Assembly: GCA_014898425.1 (NCBI GenBank)
Contig: RCSZ01000016.1
Location: 1,528,270-1,592,269 of the forward strand
Direction: 5' to 3'
Source: Botryotinia globosa
Taxonomy: Eukaryota; Ascomycota; Leotiomycetes; Helotiales; Sclerotiniaceae
DNA length: 64,000 nucleotides
Under the pieces are notes generated by a model. The model saw nothing but the letters and a program-made list of their open reading frames with translations. It did not search any database and had not been told where the DNA came from. Position 1 is the stretch's first letter. Every line of letters begins with the position of its first letter. Shown one piece after another: positions 24,029-35,744 of this stretch. A program made the position numbers and the translations under genes.

Positions 24029-25291
24029 ATGCAAAAAATAACCAAAGAGATGATGACTATGACTACACCCAAATTGAAAGTGCTAATTTCAGGCGCTGGC
24101 ATCGCCGGGCCATGTTTCGCATACTGGCTTGCTAGAACCGGACTCAACGCGTCAGTCAAAGTTATCGAGCGATCATCGGTTCCAAGAACAACTGGACAAG
24201 CAATCGATATTCATGGTGCAGCTGTTGAAATTGCGAAGAAAATGAATATTGAGGAAGCCATTCGCGCGCGAACGACAACCGAAGCGGGCACAATGCTTTT
24301 GAATTCTTCAGGGAAGCCATTCGCGACATTTACAGTCGGTGACACCTTCACATCACGTTACGAAATTTTGCGGGCTGATCTATCTGATCTCCTTTTGGAA
24401 GCTAGCAAGAAATTCGATAATGTCAATTATACGTATGGTGATTTTGTCCAGTCTCTCAACCAGACAGAGACGGGTGTCGATGTAGTTTTCAATGGGGGAT
24501 CAAAAGAAACATTTGACTTGGTTGTAGGTGCAGATGGGTCCACATCAAAGATTCGATCTATGATTCTGGACAAGGAAGCCCTGAAAGACAGTTACAATTT
24601 CATCGGTCAATACACCGCCTTCTTTAGCATTCCAAGTCAACCGAATGATTCGAAATATTGGGAGATTTTCAATGCCCCTAAAGGTCTGTGTATGATGACG
24701 CGACCACATCGGAATCCCTCTACTAAAGGCGCTTACCTTTGTATCACGATGCCAAAACACGGAATATGTGACCCAGTAGTGGAGAAAGCCATGGAGGGAG
24801 GGATCGAAACCACGAAACGTATACTGCATTCATACTTCGAAAATTGTGGCTGGGAAGCCAAGCAAATTTTGGAGGGATTGGAAAAGTCCGACGACTTTTA
24901 TATGGCCAAAGCTGCACAGGTCAAGGTACCAAAATGGACGAATGGGCGTGCTGTAGTGATTGGAGATGCTGCAATGGCAACCTTCGGCGTTGGGACTACT
25001 TTGGCTATTGACAGTGCTTACATCCTGGCCGGAGAATTGTCGAAGATAAGGAGCAGTGCTGAAATTTCAGAGGCTTTACACAGATATGAAAAGGCATTCC
25101 GGCCGATTTATAAAAAGATGGAGGACCTTCCACCCGGCTTCCCACAACTTGCCATGCCTCAAACTAGATGGGGTCTGCGGATTAGAGATTCGATTATCTG
25201 GTTTATTGGTAAGACGAAGGTACATAAACTTCTTCCAGAAGATGGGAGTGCTGATCATGAGTTGCCCGTATACGATTGGATAAAAAGTTGA
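24029..25291 (+). CDS. FAD-dependent monooxygenase (PHBH/TetX-like)
   Basis: Single exon, 420 residues. The N-terminal Rossmann fingerprint is V-L-I-S-G-A-G-I-A-G-P (GxGxxG, residues 21-27), with an acidic/Arg strand end K-V-I-E-R. The second FAD motif is V-V-G-A-D-G-S-T-S-K-I-R (DG motif, 165-176), and the third is V-V-I-G-D-A-A (311-315) followed by G-V-G-T-T-L-A-I. The order and spacing match the group A flavoprotein monooxygenases, which use NAD(P)H and O2 to hydroxylate aromatic or polyketide substrates. The C-terminus is soluble, with no membrane anchor seen. Three further Met codons within the first 11 residues make the exact start uncertain. The gene is convergent with the C2H2 regulator gene (200-bp gap), and no biosynthetic core enzyme lies nearby, so the substrate cannot be inferred. 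Confidence 0.9.
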   Translation: MQKITKEMMTMTTPKLKVLISGAGIAGPCFAYWLARTGLNASVKVIERSSVPRTTGQAIDIHGAAVEIAKKMNIEEAIRARTTTEAGTMLLNSSGKPFATFTVGDTFTSRYEILRADLSDLLLEASKKFDNVNYTYGDFVQSLNQTETGVDVVFNGGSKETFDLVVGADGSTSKIRSMILDKEALKDSYNFIGQYTAFFSIPSQPNDSKYWEIFNAPKGLCMMTRPHRNPSTKGAYLCITMPKHGICDPVVEKAMEGGIETTKRILHSYFENCGWEAKQILEGLEKSDDFYMAKAAQVKVPKWTNGRAVVIGDAAMATFGVGTTLAIDSAYILAGELSKIRSSAEISEALHRYEKAFRPIYKKMEDLPPGFPQLAMPQTRWGLRIRDSIIWFIGKTKVHKLLPEDGSADHELPVYDWIKS

Positions 25292-25491
25292 GACAATTTT
25301 GATCAGCGGGCGAGGGGACTTGAGCATATTATCAGGCATAGAGAATGGTGCCATTGCTGGGTCACATAACAACAGTCATAGTTTCCAAGAGTGGCGAGAT
25401 AGCAAGCTCGATAGGTAGTCGATTTGTATATAGTCAGTTACTGATGAACGGATCAGTATAGAGTACAGGAAACCTCATTCAAGACCGTTTC

Positions 25492-28367
25492 TCAACCCTC
25501 AAATCCCGCCAGAATTTTCCCAAACATCTCCCCCATCCTCCAGCACCCAAGCCCTCTCAAACCTCTTCCAGCTCTTCTAATCGCTTCCTTGACTTCCTCC
25601 CTCTCCGCACCCTCCAGCCGCGTTCTCAACTCTTTATAAACCCAGCAAACCAACCCCCCAGTGAACAGACACACCGCAATCTCATAGCTTGCTTCTTCTG
25701 TTCTCTCGCCGGCTAGTCCCATTGTTCCTAGTATACCATCTCCTCCACTCCTATCCCTGAGTCTTATGCACTCTTCGGATAAATTGAGCATTTCATACAC
25801 ATTTTTCATTGTTCCACCGACAATGACTGAGTTTGCCCAATATTTTAGGTTAATTGCCGCAAAATCACAATCTTGGCGACTTGAAGACCGACCTGCCATT
25901 AAATGCACGTCACTAAGACTAACATCCAAGCTAACGAGTCCCAGCGCGCAGAGAAGCCTTCCAGCTACAGATATTTCTCCGGGAGTTGCCCCATAGCATT
26001 CATTCCACGAATCTAGTGCATCAATTAACCATTTTCTTCTACTCAAAAGCCCAGCACCAATATCCAGTGCGTGATTCCCCATGGTGCCCATCAATCCTGT
26101 AGGATTTAACATAGAAACTGATGTACGCCAGTCAAATATCAGAGTATGTATTGCATAAAGAACAAGGGTTTTCCCAAAGACTGTGGTTGGGATAACAGGT
26201 GGAGGAGGCTTAGTCCATTTATGAAGAAGGATACCATTCAAAGCATGGAGATAATATATTGCAGGTGGTATATCGGCTGGACCAAGGAGCATCTTCCATG
26301 CTTGTGGTGATGGCGCTTCCCAGTGCTGTTCCGGGCACGGAAAGACGCAATTTGTGGTTTCGGCTCTACTGATAGACGGTTGCACATTGAACAGGGTAGC
26401 GTATTGACAGTCGAAAATCTATTCAAGTGTCAGCAACGAAAATTCGAGTGATCGAGAAAGCATACATAAATCGACAGCCCAAGCCGCTTTCTTTTCTCGG
26501 TCTCTATCCACGAAAACCACTCAATCTCTTGTGGCGAGTTTCTGGGTAACGAGCTTGGATCAAGCTGCACTCTAGAAATTGGTCTACAATCCAGCAAACG
26601 AGCTCGCCGACCAGCTGTTATCAAAATCCCCTTCACGCCTTCAGCAAATTCATACATTTTCTTACTCCCACCCCAAGCCCCAGCCAGTAAAAGGTTAAAC
26701 AACGTAAAAATGTTATCAAGAATTCGAAGCTACACAATTGTTAGCCGAGATAAACACTATGGAACGATTGACTAACGTGTTTCTCTTCAATCTCATGTAA
26801 TCTCATGCTTGCTACCCTTGCTCGATTATGGAACAGTCGCAAAAATCTGCCACGATCTGCCCTTGAATAACATGAACCCAGAAACATCATCGACAACACT
26901 AGAAGAGGAGAGCTGGCGAAAATGTCAAACGTTGGAATATGGGCGATAGGAAACCGTGGATGTACGTGTCGGAAATAAAGTCGGAGGAAAAAGTCCAGTA
27001 CTTCTGAGGGTGGAAATGTCGAGACATTTATTTCGACGTACACCGCATCACCTGATTCGGCGGGAAATTCAATCTGTAACATGGCTAGTAGCGTTGATCT
27101 CAATACATCGTTCACCTGCTGGCTTGGACCTGCCGTGAAGCCGCTCCTTCTCGCTTCGTAGGAAGTTGCATGCCATGATTCTGGACCTAGTCGGGGAATA
27201 TGCCTCGGGCCCCATCGCGGTGGACTTTCTAATCTACTGACTTTATCCGGCCAATCTTCCTCATCCCCTTCGGCGTCCAGGTCAATTGATTGACCTCGAG
27301 AATCGGATTTGACAAAGTCTGAGCCACAAAGACCGAAGTCCAGATCCATGTTACTCCAAGAATCTTGGCTGAAGCAGTCTAATGTCCAAGATATATCTGC
27401 ATCATATGATCCCATATAAATATTTGGGTTATCATTGTAAAGCATAAAGCCATCCCATGAGTTGGGATTTAAGCTTCCGGAGACTTGAAGTCTATCATCA
27501 CCAGGAGGTGGTGCCAGTGCAGCTTCAACCAGACTTGAAAGGCCTTGGGATTGAGTTGGAGGTGTGTGTGAATCTGAATATAATGCTTCTTGAATCGGTG
27601 GCAAGCTATCGAGATTGCCACCACGCCATTGCATACTCGGAGGTAATGTGGTTACAAAATCATTATTTATTGAGATAGAGACCTCATCACCATGGACAAG
27701 ATTGGAAATTGGCTGGGGCTCAGATGGGGAAGCTGAGGCAGGCTGAGGAATCACGTGGGATCGTGCATTACCGGCGCGTTTATCCGAACCATGATTTTGG
27801 TTATGTATCCGACGATGGCGACTTAATAAGTCACTTCTCGTGAACCTTTTCCTACAAACCGGACAAGCAAATTTGCCAACTTCATCATCTGATTTTAGAG
27901 AAATGCGATTAGCACGTGACATATTTCAATACCTAGCTTTTCTGGGGTTGGTTTGGAATCATGAAAATTGAGCAGGGAGAGTTGTTGAAAGTTGGATAAT
28001 GTGTGCAAGTGAGAGCCAAACGAGTATCCGAACAAAAACACAAGAGGGGGAGCAAAGCGACAGATCATGAACAGATGGAAATGAAAACGATAACGAATTA
28101 CTTACGATTGGCTTGATGTCTAGTTAAATTTTCAATCCTACTAAAATTCTTTGGACATTGAGGACATTGAAATCGATTCCCGGTGACTGTTGATTTAGCA
28201 GCCGGTGAGGGTCTACTTGGACTTCCCTTTGCAGAACTAGTTGAAGAAGTGCCAGTAGTACTTTGTGGAGTTTCAGTATTACCACTACCCACGGCAGTAA
28301 AATTTGAATTGGAGGCCGCTAAATCATCATACGAAGCAATTGGATGGTTACTAGTATCCATGCTCAA
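25492..28367 (-). CDS. transcription factor with two C2H2 fingers and a fungal-specific middle domain
   Basis: Exons are 28367-28106, 27888-26777, 26729-26466 and 26418-25492, all GT-AG and in phase, giving 854 residues. Finger 1 uses C68, C71, H84 and H88, and its last His codon is completed only by splicing the 217-bp first intron. Finger 2 uses C96, C99, H112 and H116. A Ser/Thr/Pro-rich N-terminus and an acidic linker (D-x-E-G-D-E-E-D-W) precede a helical region. That region has features of the fungal-specific transcription factor domain (F-F-L-R-L-Y-F-R-H-V-H-P-R-F-P-I; E-I-E-W-F-S-W-I-E-T-E-K-R-K-R-L-G). Paired C2H2 fingers joined to this domain are typical of Adr1/Klf1-like fungal regulators, so it is probably nuclear and sequence-specific. 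The target genes are unknown. The frame is intact. Confidence 0.87.
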
Positions 28368-29198
28368 CGTTATACAGTGGATTGTTTTATCTCATAGGAT
28401 GGCGAGCTGTCTCGTTTTCCCTCGGTCCTTTGGTCTCTCCGGTTTCTCGGTATCGTACTGTAATGTTTGTATCGTTTGTATTGTATCGTATTGGATCGTA
28501 TTGGATTGTATCGAATCGAATCGTATCGAATCGTATCGCGTCGTTTCCGTATCGTATACCATGGATCAATCAATCGTATGAGATGTCATGTCATTGATCA
28601 GCTTATTTCATAGAGAAAGGTGGACGGGGAGGACGGAGATTTAAGATCATGGACGATGGCGGGGGAGGCGGGTCAAATCATGTACGACGTTTGGGTACGA
28701 AGTGAGGTTGATGCCACGTGATGGCTCTGCATGTGGGGACTTGGGAAGGGACGGGAGCGAAGGAAATTCGGAATATCAAGTGGAAGACTCCATAGAAAGA
28801 CTCCATAGAAAGACTCCATAGAAAGACTCCATAGAAATCATTGTACTTATGGTTGATCTGGGTTACCGGAAGTGGACGGAGAATATCCGGTTAAATGTTA
28901 AAACAGTGTTACCTTCAGACCACAGACCACAGACTACAGACCACGGACTACAGCGGAACAATCTCCATGGTAGTGATCAACCGAGTGTCATTAAATCAAC
29001 AAGAGTGCATTTAATGTGTCTACTACTTTCTAAACTTTTGATCAAGAGTCTAAGTCAGAATCAAAAAAAAAAGGTCATAGTTCTGTATTCTTTCAGAATA
29101 CGTTGTAAAAGCAAAAACTTCATCCTAATCATCTCAAGCTAAATCACACTTTCGCTTCCCCTTCCCCTTCCCCTTCCTCAAATGAACTTGATGAGCCA
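28368..29198. other. upstream region of the C2H2 gene with short tandem repeats
   Basis: Contains a GTATCGAATC/GTATTGGATC pentamer-type array (about 28470-28548) just upstream of the regulator start, and four exact 13-bp units GACTCCATAGAAA at 28786-28837. CAGACCACAGACTACAGACC-type repeats lie at about 28917-28952. No gene is seen. Confidence 0.6.
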
Positions 29199-31743
29199 TC
29201 ATGCCTGCGCCTTAGCCTTCCAGTCCTCATGGGCTTTGTTCTGTCTGTCCCAATCCTTCTTCAACTTTTTCAATGCACTTTTGGGTACATCTTCCCCGTC
29301 TTTCGTCTTCGTCGGCATACCATCAAGATCCCATGCACTAAATCTATCATCCTTGAACATGTCCACTGGACTGATTTTTGCTTTTTCGATCCTTTCTTGT
29401 TCCAAACTCTCTCTCGCAAGTTTGGCGGCTTCTTTTTGTGCTGCCTTCTCTCGTTCCTTAGCGGCCTTCTCCTCTTTTTGTGCTAGAAGTTCTTCCTTTG
29501 GAATGAACTTGATGAGCGAACCTTGTTCGTCTGGTCTATCATCCAAATACACACCGAGATTCGTGAGATCGTTGTCCCGAATTCGATCAGATAATGCCAG
29601 GATATGTTTTTTGTGTTCCGAAGTTGGTGCTACTCGTCTCAGCTCATCTCTAGTCCTTGCAACGGCCCGAATATATGGGAGAGCGAGAGCTTCCTGATCT
29701 TTCGTTCCCGAAGATACAAGGAAGGAAAATTCGCTGTCAACATCCGTGGCTAGCAATTTGTCAAGCGTCTCAGTATGTAACGACAAACCCTCGATTTCTT
29801 CTTTGACTAGTCTGAAGACGTCGGCATAAGGTGCCACAATCTGTTCGGGGGTATGATGGCTATCAACAGAAGCGCTAGCCCAACCAAGTCCATCGTATGG
29901 TGCTTTTGCATTTGCATCGAGACCGAAGATGCCAAGTATCTTTGTGATCCATCGAGCAACTTTCTCTAGTCCCTGGATGTCAAGATCAGATTTGTGAGAG
30001 CCAATGTGGACATTCGATTCCTTGATTAGCTCTTGCAAAATAAGCATAGCTCTTGGCGTATCAAAGGATTCTGTGAGGGCTGTCTGAAGATCTGCCTGTG
30101 CCTTGTCCAAGGCTGTTTGCAATTCTGGATGGATGGAAAGAGACTTCAAGTCCTCGACAGATGTCGAATTTCCACCCTCAATGATGTGAGATTTGACATT
30201 GACAAAGAAGTTGTTAACGGTCGCTTCCCATGCGTCGGCCATCAGTCTCATATCTGGCGAAATCTCAACACCATCATTCCACCTTCCCATCAAAAACACT
30301 ATTCTCATTGACCTTGGAGTATAATCGGTAGCCAGTGCATCTCGAATGGTCTGGAAATTCTTCAATGACTTCGACATCTTTGATCCTGCAATAGAAAGAT
30401 GCCCCATGTGTAAGAAGTAGTTTACCCACTCGTGTGGGCCATGCTCATGCTCGCAGAAATATGCCTCACTTTGTGCCAATTCGTTGTCGTGATGAGGAAA
30501 CGCAAGATCAATACCACCGGAGTGTATATCTATCTTTGACCCTAAAACATCGGAAGCCATAACGGAGCACTCAATATGCCATCCAGGTCTGCCTTCGCCC
30601 CAGGGACTTGGCCAGCTTGGTTCTCCTGCTTTGGATTTCTTCCAGAGTGCGAAATCTCCTGCCCCTCGCTTACCACCCAAATTCTTCGATAGTGACCCTT
30701 CTCCTTCTTCTTGCAAGGCCTTGTCGTTTCTACTTTCTGGTCGTAGTCGCGCATAAGGATTACCGGCTTTCTCGAATGCTGCAATATCGAAGTAAACCGA
30801 TCCGTCTGATTCATAAGCAAAGCCCTTATCAATAATTTTCTTCACGAAGGTTGCGATTTTTGGTACATAGGTGGTAACTCGTGTGATAACATCTGGTCGC
30901 ATTACATTCAGTGCGTCCATGTCTTCCATGAATTGATTCTCCCAGTATTCAGTGACATTGGTGAAAATTGTATGGTCTTTCGCGTCGATCGAATCCTTAT
31001 ACAAAGAATCGAGATATGGAAGAAGAATCTCATCTGCTCCGCCGAAAATCTTCTCTTGTTGGATAGCTTGCGCCGCAGAAGAAAGATTACTTATATGCAT
31101 CTTCATCTTCGCTTCCGCATCTCCTGGTTTTCCTTCGCCTGTCAATGCTCCGCCCGCCAATACGTTTCCATACGCAGTATCTCTTCTTTCTGCATAATTG
31201 TTAGGTGTAAGTGGAGAGCCATCTTTCAGTAGTTCAGGGAGGTTTGCTGTTGCGTAGGATTGGAACGCTTCTGCGGCTAACGTTGCGAGCTCCGGTTCCG
31301 TATATGTTTTCGACTTTTCAAGCTCCAGTAGCTTTTGTCTTCGGGCTTTCAAGATAATCTGTCAAAAGATCATCAGTCAATTACCCCGCCATTCTAGATT
31401 CTTTCCATCCCACCTTGTCATCGACATCTGTAATGTTCATAACAAAATTCAGATCGAAACCAAAATAATCTTTCATAATTCTTCGTATAATATCGGTAGA
31501 AACATAGTTCCTAGCATGTCCCAAGTGCGAGTGATCATACACTGTTGGTCCGCAGACATACCAAGAAACCTTTCCTTTCTCAATAGGGACAAATGGGACT
31601 GGACCACCAGGCTTTAAAGAGTTATGAACTTTCAATTGATCCATTTTTGTGAAATTGTTCTTGGTGAACTTTCGAACTGTAAGCAAATGAATATAAGGAT
31701 TAGAGAACGTAGAAAATCTTAGAGAGCGTAATGGAAGAAACAT
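29199..31743 (-). CDS. cysteinyl-tRNA synthetase, probably dual cytosolic/mitochondrial
   Basis: Exons are 31743-31414 and 31358-29199, with a 55-bp intron (GTGGGA...ACAG, phase 0) right after the D-V-D-D-K motif. The product is 829 residues. Class I signature H-L-G-H is at 73-76, the zinc/cysteine-site residues are W-Y-V-C-G-P-T (Cys 64), H-I-E-C-S (Cys 374) and P-H-H-D-N-E, and K-M-S-K-S is at 437-441. It attaches Cys to tRNA-Cys. The long insert after residue 130 and the basic C-terminal tail (K-E-R-E-K-A-A-Q) are eukaryotic features. Residues 1-33 are rich in Arg/Lys/Ser/Phe with no acidic residue, a mitochondrial presequence pattern. Met34 has a much better start context (AAAATGG) than Met1 (TGAATGT), which suggests leaky scanning gives both forms. 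The gene is divergent from the TRM61-like gene. Confidence 0.95.
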
Positions 31744-32023
31744 TCAGTTGAAATATCATGAAGAAATTGAGTCACTTCTTTGTGTGATAATTATAGGTGT
31801 GTAAAGGACGGGCTGACTCGTTGATTTATTAATCCAGCCCACGTATTACTAGGTGGGCGGGCTATCATTTTCAGCCTTGTTATGTTAAGGTTCACATATA
31901 GCCTTGCGGTTATAAAATTATTTCTTTCGCACAGAGGGAACGAGGTAAATAGAACAAGATAAAAAAGTCCAGAACTTCTTGAAGTGCTTATTACAAGCAA
32001 CAACAACCTATGCGATACTCACG
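31744..32023. promoter_or_regulatory. shared divergent promoter of CysRS and TRM61-like genes
   Basis: A 280-bp region separates the start codons of two outward-reading tRNA-metabolism genes, so at least part of the promoter must be shared. No canonical TATA box stands out. A short inverted CCAGCCCACGTA / CTAGGTGGGCGGGC area lies at about 31834-31862. Confidence 0.6.
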
Positions 32024-33613
32024 ATGAGTAATAAAAGATCACCATTTCTCTATCCTGGAGCAATTTCGTCTTCAGATCAATTGGCAATCTTACACTTAAA
32101 AAGAGATCTCCAAACTCCAACAATTCTCAAGAGCACCGACGAAAAGGATGAAGGATACGCAGAGGGAAAGGTGACGAACACTCGATTCGGATCTTTTCCG
32201 CACACAACGTTGATTGGAATACCATGGGGAACTCAAGTACTTGCATCCAAAGTTGATACCGGATCTAGAGGGCGAAGAGGTGACAAAAAACGAAAGCGAG
32301 ACGATGTGGACGCTGTCGAGACCCTGAAAACCGAAGAAGTTACCGCAGAAAATGTAGAAGATGCATCGCCAACTCCTGCGAGCACCAAAGAGATGACGGA
32401 GGCTGTAGCTGCTGGAAGCGGATTCATACATTTCCTACCCCCTACACCTGAAAACTGGACCAATTCCTTACCACATCGAACGCAAGTTGTTTACACGCCC
32501 GATTACAGTTATATTCTACATCGTATACGCGCAAGACCTGGAACGAGTATAATTGAAGCCGGAGCTGGTAGTGGGTCCTTCACACACGCATCTACAAGAG
32601 CTGTTTTTAATGGATATCCTGATGAACATACGATAAAGAAGCGCAAGTTGGGCAAAGTCTGGAGTTTCGAATTTCATGAACCGAGGCATGCGAAATTAGT
32701 TGAGGAATTGCAAGAGCATGGATTAGATGAACTTGTGGAGATCACACACCGAGATGTTTGTGAAGGGGGATTCTTAGTTGATGGAAAAAGTCCAAAGGCC
32801 GAATCCATATTTCTGGACTTACCTGCTCCATGGTTAGCGCTCCGGCATCTTACTCGATCTCCCCCGCCTCCTATCAAGAACCCTAACGGCGAAGTATCTC
32901 CAACGAAGCCCATCATCGAACCATTCGTTTCTGCTCTCAATCCAGAAGCACCAGTTCATTTATGCACTTTCTCCCCCTGTATCGAACAAGTTCAACGGAC
33001 TATATCTGTTTTGCGACAACTTGGCTGGGTCGACATTGAGATGGTAGAATTATCAGCAAAGCGATTTGAAATCCGGCGAGAACGAATAGGTATCGACAAT
33101 GGAGTACAAAGAGGTCTGCAGACTACACCAGCCAATGTCGAGGAAGCCGTGAGTCGGTTATTAGAAGTCGAAATCGGACATCAAACTTTCCACAAGAAAG
33201 GCGATGCTCCAGACAAAATGCCAAGACAAAATCCAAATACTAGGGAAACACTGATAAAGAGTTTGGTCGAGGGTAAGATTTATAAGGAAGGAAAGTTGAT
33301 ACACAAGACAGAACCAGAAGTCAGGACTCACACATCGTATCTGGTGTTTGCAGTGTTGCCAAGGGAGTGGAGTGAAGAGGATGAAAGAAAGGCAAGAGAG
33401 AAGTGGCAGGTGAACTTTAATGGCGAGACGGAAACCAATACCACAAAACAAGTTGAGCTGCCTATGAGCAAGAGACAAATGAAAAAAGCCGCGAGAGCCA
33501 GCCATATCAAACCCGAGGCCGCTGCTACTCCGCATGTTGGTGACAATGTAGGATCTGCAAATGGGGCAACTGAACCAGTCAAGGAGAAGACTGGAGAAAA
33601 GCCGGAGGCATAG
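32024..33613 (+). CDS. TRM61: tRNA (adenine58-N1)-methyltransferase catalytic subunit
   Basis: Single exon. An upstream in-frame ATG at 31979 would add 15 residues, but I prefer 32024 because M-S-N-K begins just before the conserved N-terminus, giving 529 residues. Family landmarks are N-T-R-F-G-S-F-P-H, L-P-P-T-P-E-N-W-T-N-S-L-P-H-R-T-Q, Y-T-P-D-Y-S-Y-I-L, the SAM-binding motif I E-A-G-A-G-S-G-S-F-T-H (178-188), H-R-D-V-C and the active-site strand F-L-D-L-P-A-P-W (263-270). With TRM6 it forms the nuclear heterotetramer that makes m1A58 in tRNAs, including initiator tRNA-Met (Gcd14 in yeast). A charged insertion with K-K-R-K-R (about 88-92) interrupts the N-terminal domain and may be a nuclear localisation signal. 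The C-terminal extension is disordered. Confidence 0.95.
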   Translation: MSNKRSPFLYPGAISSSDQLAILHLKRDLQTPTILKSTDEKDEGYAEGKVTNTRFGSFPHTTLIGIPWGTQVLASKVDTGSRGRRGDKKRKRDDVDAVETLKTEEVTAENVEDASPTPASTKEMTEAVAAGSGFIHFLPPTPENWTNSLPHRTQVVYTPDYSYILHRIRARPGTSIIEAGAGSGSFTHASTRAVFNGYPDEHTIKKRKLGKVWSFEFHEPRHAKLVEELQEHGLDELVEITHRDVCEGGFLVDGKSPKAESIFLDLPAPWLALRHLTRSPPPPIKNPNGEVSPTKPIIEPFVSALNPEAPVHLCTFSPCIEQVQRTISVLRQLGWVDIEMVELSAKRFEIRRERIGIDNGVQRGLQTTPANVEEAVSRLLEVEIGHQTFHKKGDAPDKMPRQNPNTRETLIKSLVEGKIYKEGKLIHKTEPEVRTHTSYLVFAVLPREWSEEDERKAREKWQVNFNGETETNTTKQVELPMSKRQMKKAARASHIKPEAAATPHVGDNVGSANGATEPVKEKTGEKPEA

Positions 33614-34538
33614 GGCAGGTAGCACATGATAGGCGCTTCAAGAAAATACTAGGTACTCTTACAGCATATTTCTTTTCGCCCACAAGTGTATAGTTTGCCC
33701 GAGAAGGCTTCTTATTGCCTGTATTCGTTTGTTTGTTTAAAAAGGGCCAATGAGGACATTGCATCAAATCTTTCTCTACGTTGCGTTTTGCTTCTTCCAC
33801 AAGAACAATTTTTTGTATCCAGACTTTTGGTTTGAACAAGACTGCAATGGTTATTAGTATTTGCCATTCCTTACATCCTGACATGAACCCCATTATTCGA
33901 ATGAGCACAAGTCAAGTGTGTTATTCGAAGGAGAGTTCGGTCTAGTAAGCATAGTGAGTTTCAAAGATAATTTAACTCCGCTATTGAAGTTGCTTCTTCA
34001 TTCTTCATCCTTCTAGAGGCTTAACTTGAATCAATTTCTAGCATGAATCCAGAATCATTAGCTGCAAATAGCGTGCGCCACTCACTTACTCGATTACGAT
34101 CCCGTTGATAACCCTCCACAAGAAGTTCGGGATCTCCTGGTTTTTGATAGAACCCTCCATATACTTTCTAGCTGTGTGTATACCACCCTATTGATCTGAT
34201 TCAACCTGTTCGGCCTTACCTTTAACACGTTTATGAGCATTCGCGGAACTTCGATAGCTTCACCCTGTCTACTAAGCATCCATTGGCACCAAATTATTTC
34301 GCCTTGATGTAAAGGAAATGTAGGGACACGAAATTGGAGTGTATAATATTGTAAACATTCAGCTATCTAGGTAAGTACTCACCGGCTTACTGTAATTGTG
34401 GAGTTAGTAGTAACTCCGTTGGAAGCATGCTAAGCCCGACAACCCTTTTGCTTGATAAAAGCCCCGAGTGTTTGACCACGTATTTCAATCTACTCATTGT
34501 TACCAGATAATTCCCCCAACCAAATACCAATATAAACT
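33614..34538. other. intergenic, no gene seen
   Basis: Holds the 3'UTR of the TRM61-like gene and the upstream region of the decayed dehydrogenase. A minus-strand open frame at 33579-33908 has no family resemblance and overlaps the TRM61 end. I see no repeats. Confidence 0.5.
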
Positions 34539-35554
34539 ATGACAGCAACAGCACCATCCACCTGGCTAATAACAGGCGCCTGAGGCCTTCTGGCATCGGT
34601 AAATCTCTCGCTCTTGAAGCTCTCAAGTCTGGCGCCAGAGTAGTTGAAACGTCTCGCGACGTGAACAAAGCTGAAATGTCTTTTCCTGAATTCGCGAAAA
34701 GAGGAGGAATTTGGATAGCTTTAGATCCCGCGCAAAAAGATGCCTCTGAAAGATTTTCAAAGTGCGCAACAGAGTATGACATCGACGTTCTAATTAATAA
34801 CGCAGGTTATGTATGCACTTATTGGTGGAGTGGAGGATACAAGGTCGGTTTTTGAATCATGCGCGATGATAGTGTTTTCACTGACGTGCACAAATAGCGA
34901 GGATGAAGTACGAGAGCAGATGGAGGTCAATTTTTATGGGCCTCTTCGAGCTGTACGGGCCTGTCTTCCAGTAATGCGGTCAAAAGGATTTGGAAACCTT
35001 GTCCTTATAAGTAGTGGTGCCGGGTATGTCAAATCCAGCTCGTGGGGTCCTTCTATTGTTCATAATATTGCTTTCGAAATTCCACTGATAAAATATTGCG
35101 CATGTAAAGGTTTATAGCGCGTCCGGCACGATCATCATATTCCACCAGTAAATTCGCAATTGAGGCAGTTTATGAATCCCTTTCTCATGAACTCAAGACT
35201 TTCGGCGTCAAAGTTCTCATCGTAGAGCCAGGGGCGTTGCGAACACCGTTTGCAAGCAAGATCAGGACACCAGCTCAGTATCAAGTTAGTAATGGTTTCA
35301 GTGAAGCATAAAAAGATACTGCGGTTGAGCAGATGGTGAACGGAACTGTAAACATAATGTCTATTCCGGACTTTGTGAAAGGAGATCCTGATAAAGCTGG
35401 ACGAGCAATTGCGAATGCTGTCATAGGAGGACATGATTATCTGCGTATGCTTCTGGGACCTGACTGTGTGAATGCATTAGAAGACAAGATTGGACATTTG
35501 CAAGAGGATCTAGATGCGACCAGATCCATCGCTACCGGTACCAATTTTGGTTGA
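34539..35554 (+). pseudogene. short-chain dehydrogenase/reductase, decayed
   Basis: The ATG at 34539 opens M-T-A-T-A-P-S-T-W-L-I-T-G-A, then a TGA at 34581-34583 and an apparent 8-bp insertion (TGAGGCCT) break the TGxxxGxG nucleotide-binding motif. The frame then resumes as S-G-I-G-K-S-L-A-L. A TATG duplication at about 34808-34815 shifts the frame again just after N-N-A-G-Y. Introns fit at 34844-34897 and 35024-35109. The catalytic S-Y-S-T-S-K (YxxxK) is intact in the next exon, followed by V-E-P-G-A-L-R-T. A third lesion is an in-frame TAA at 35309-35311, after which the homologous frame runs to the natural stop at 35554. The family comprises NAD(P)-dependent oxidoreductases of about 280 residues; the substrate is unknown. 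Three independent lesions argue for a true pseudogene. Confidence 0.78.
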
Positions 35555-35744
35555 TGGATTCGACCAAACAAAGATTTGGGTTTTGACCTGTTGGTATGAA
35601 GCCAAGGGGTTGCTGTGTCAATAACCCGAATCGCATAGCAGGGCGCCTGATAATATCCTCTGGATGCAAACAAATACAAATAGTCTGTGCATGCATGTAT
35701 CTATTAATATAATCGAGTACTGGACGAAATAACAAGTCTGGATT

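Noticed and set aside
28470..28570. Open frames in GTATCG-type repeat upstream of the C2H2 gene
   Set aside because: The frames arise from the short tandem repeat on both strands and have Ile/Arg/Tyr-only composition.
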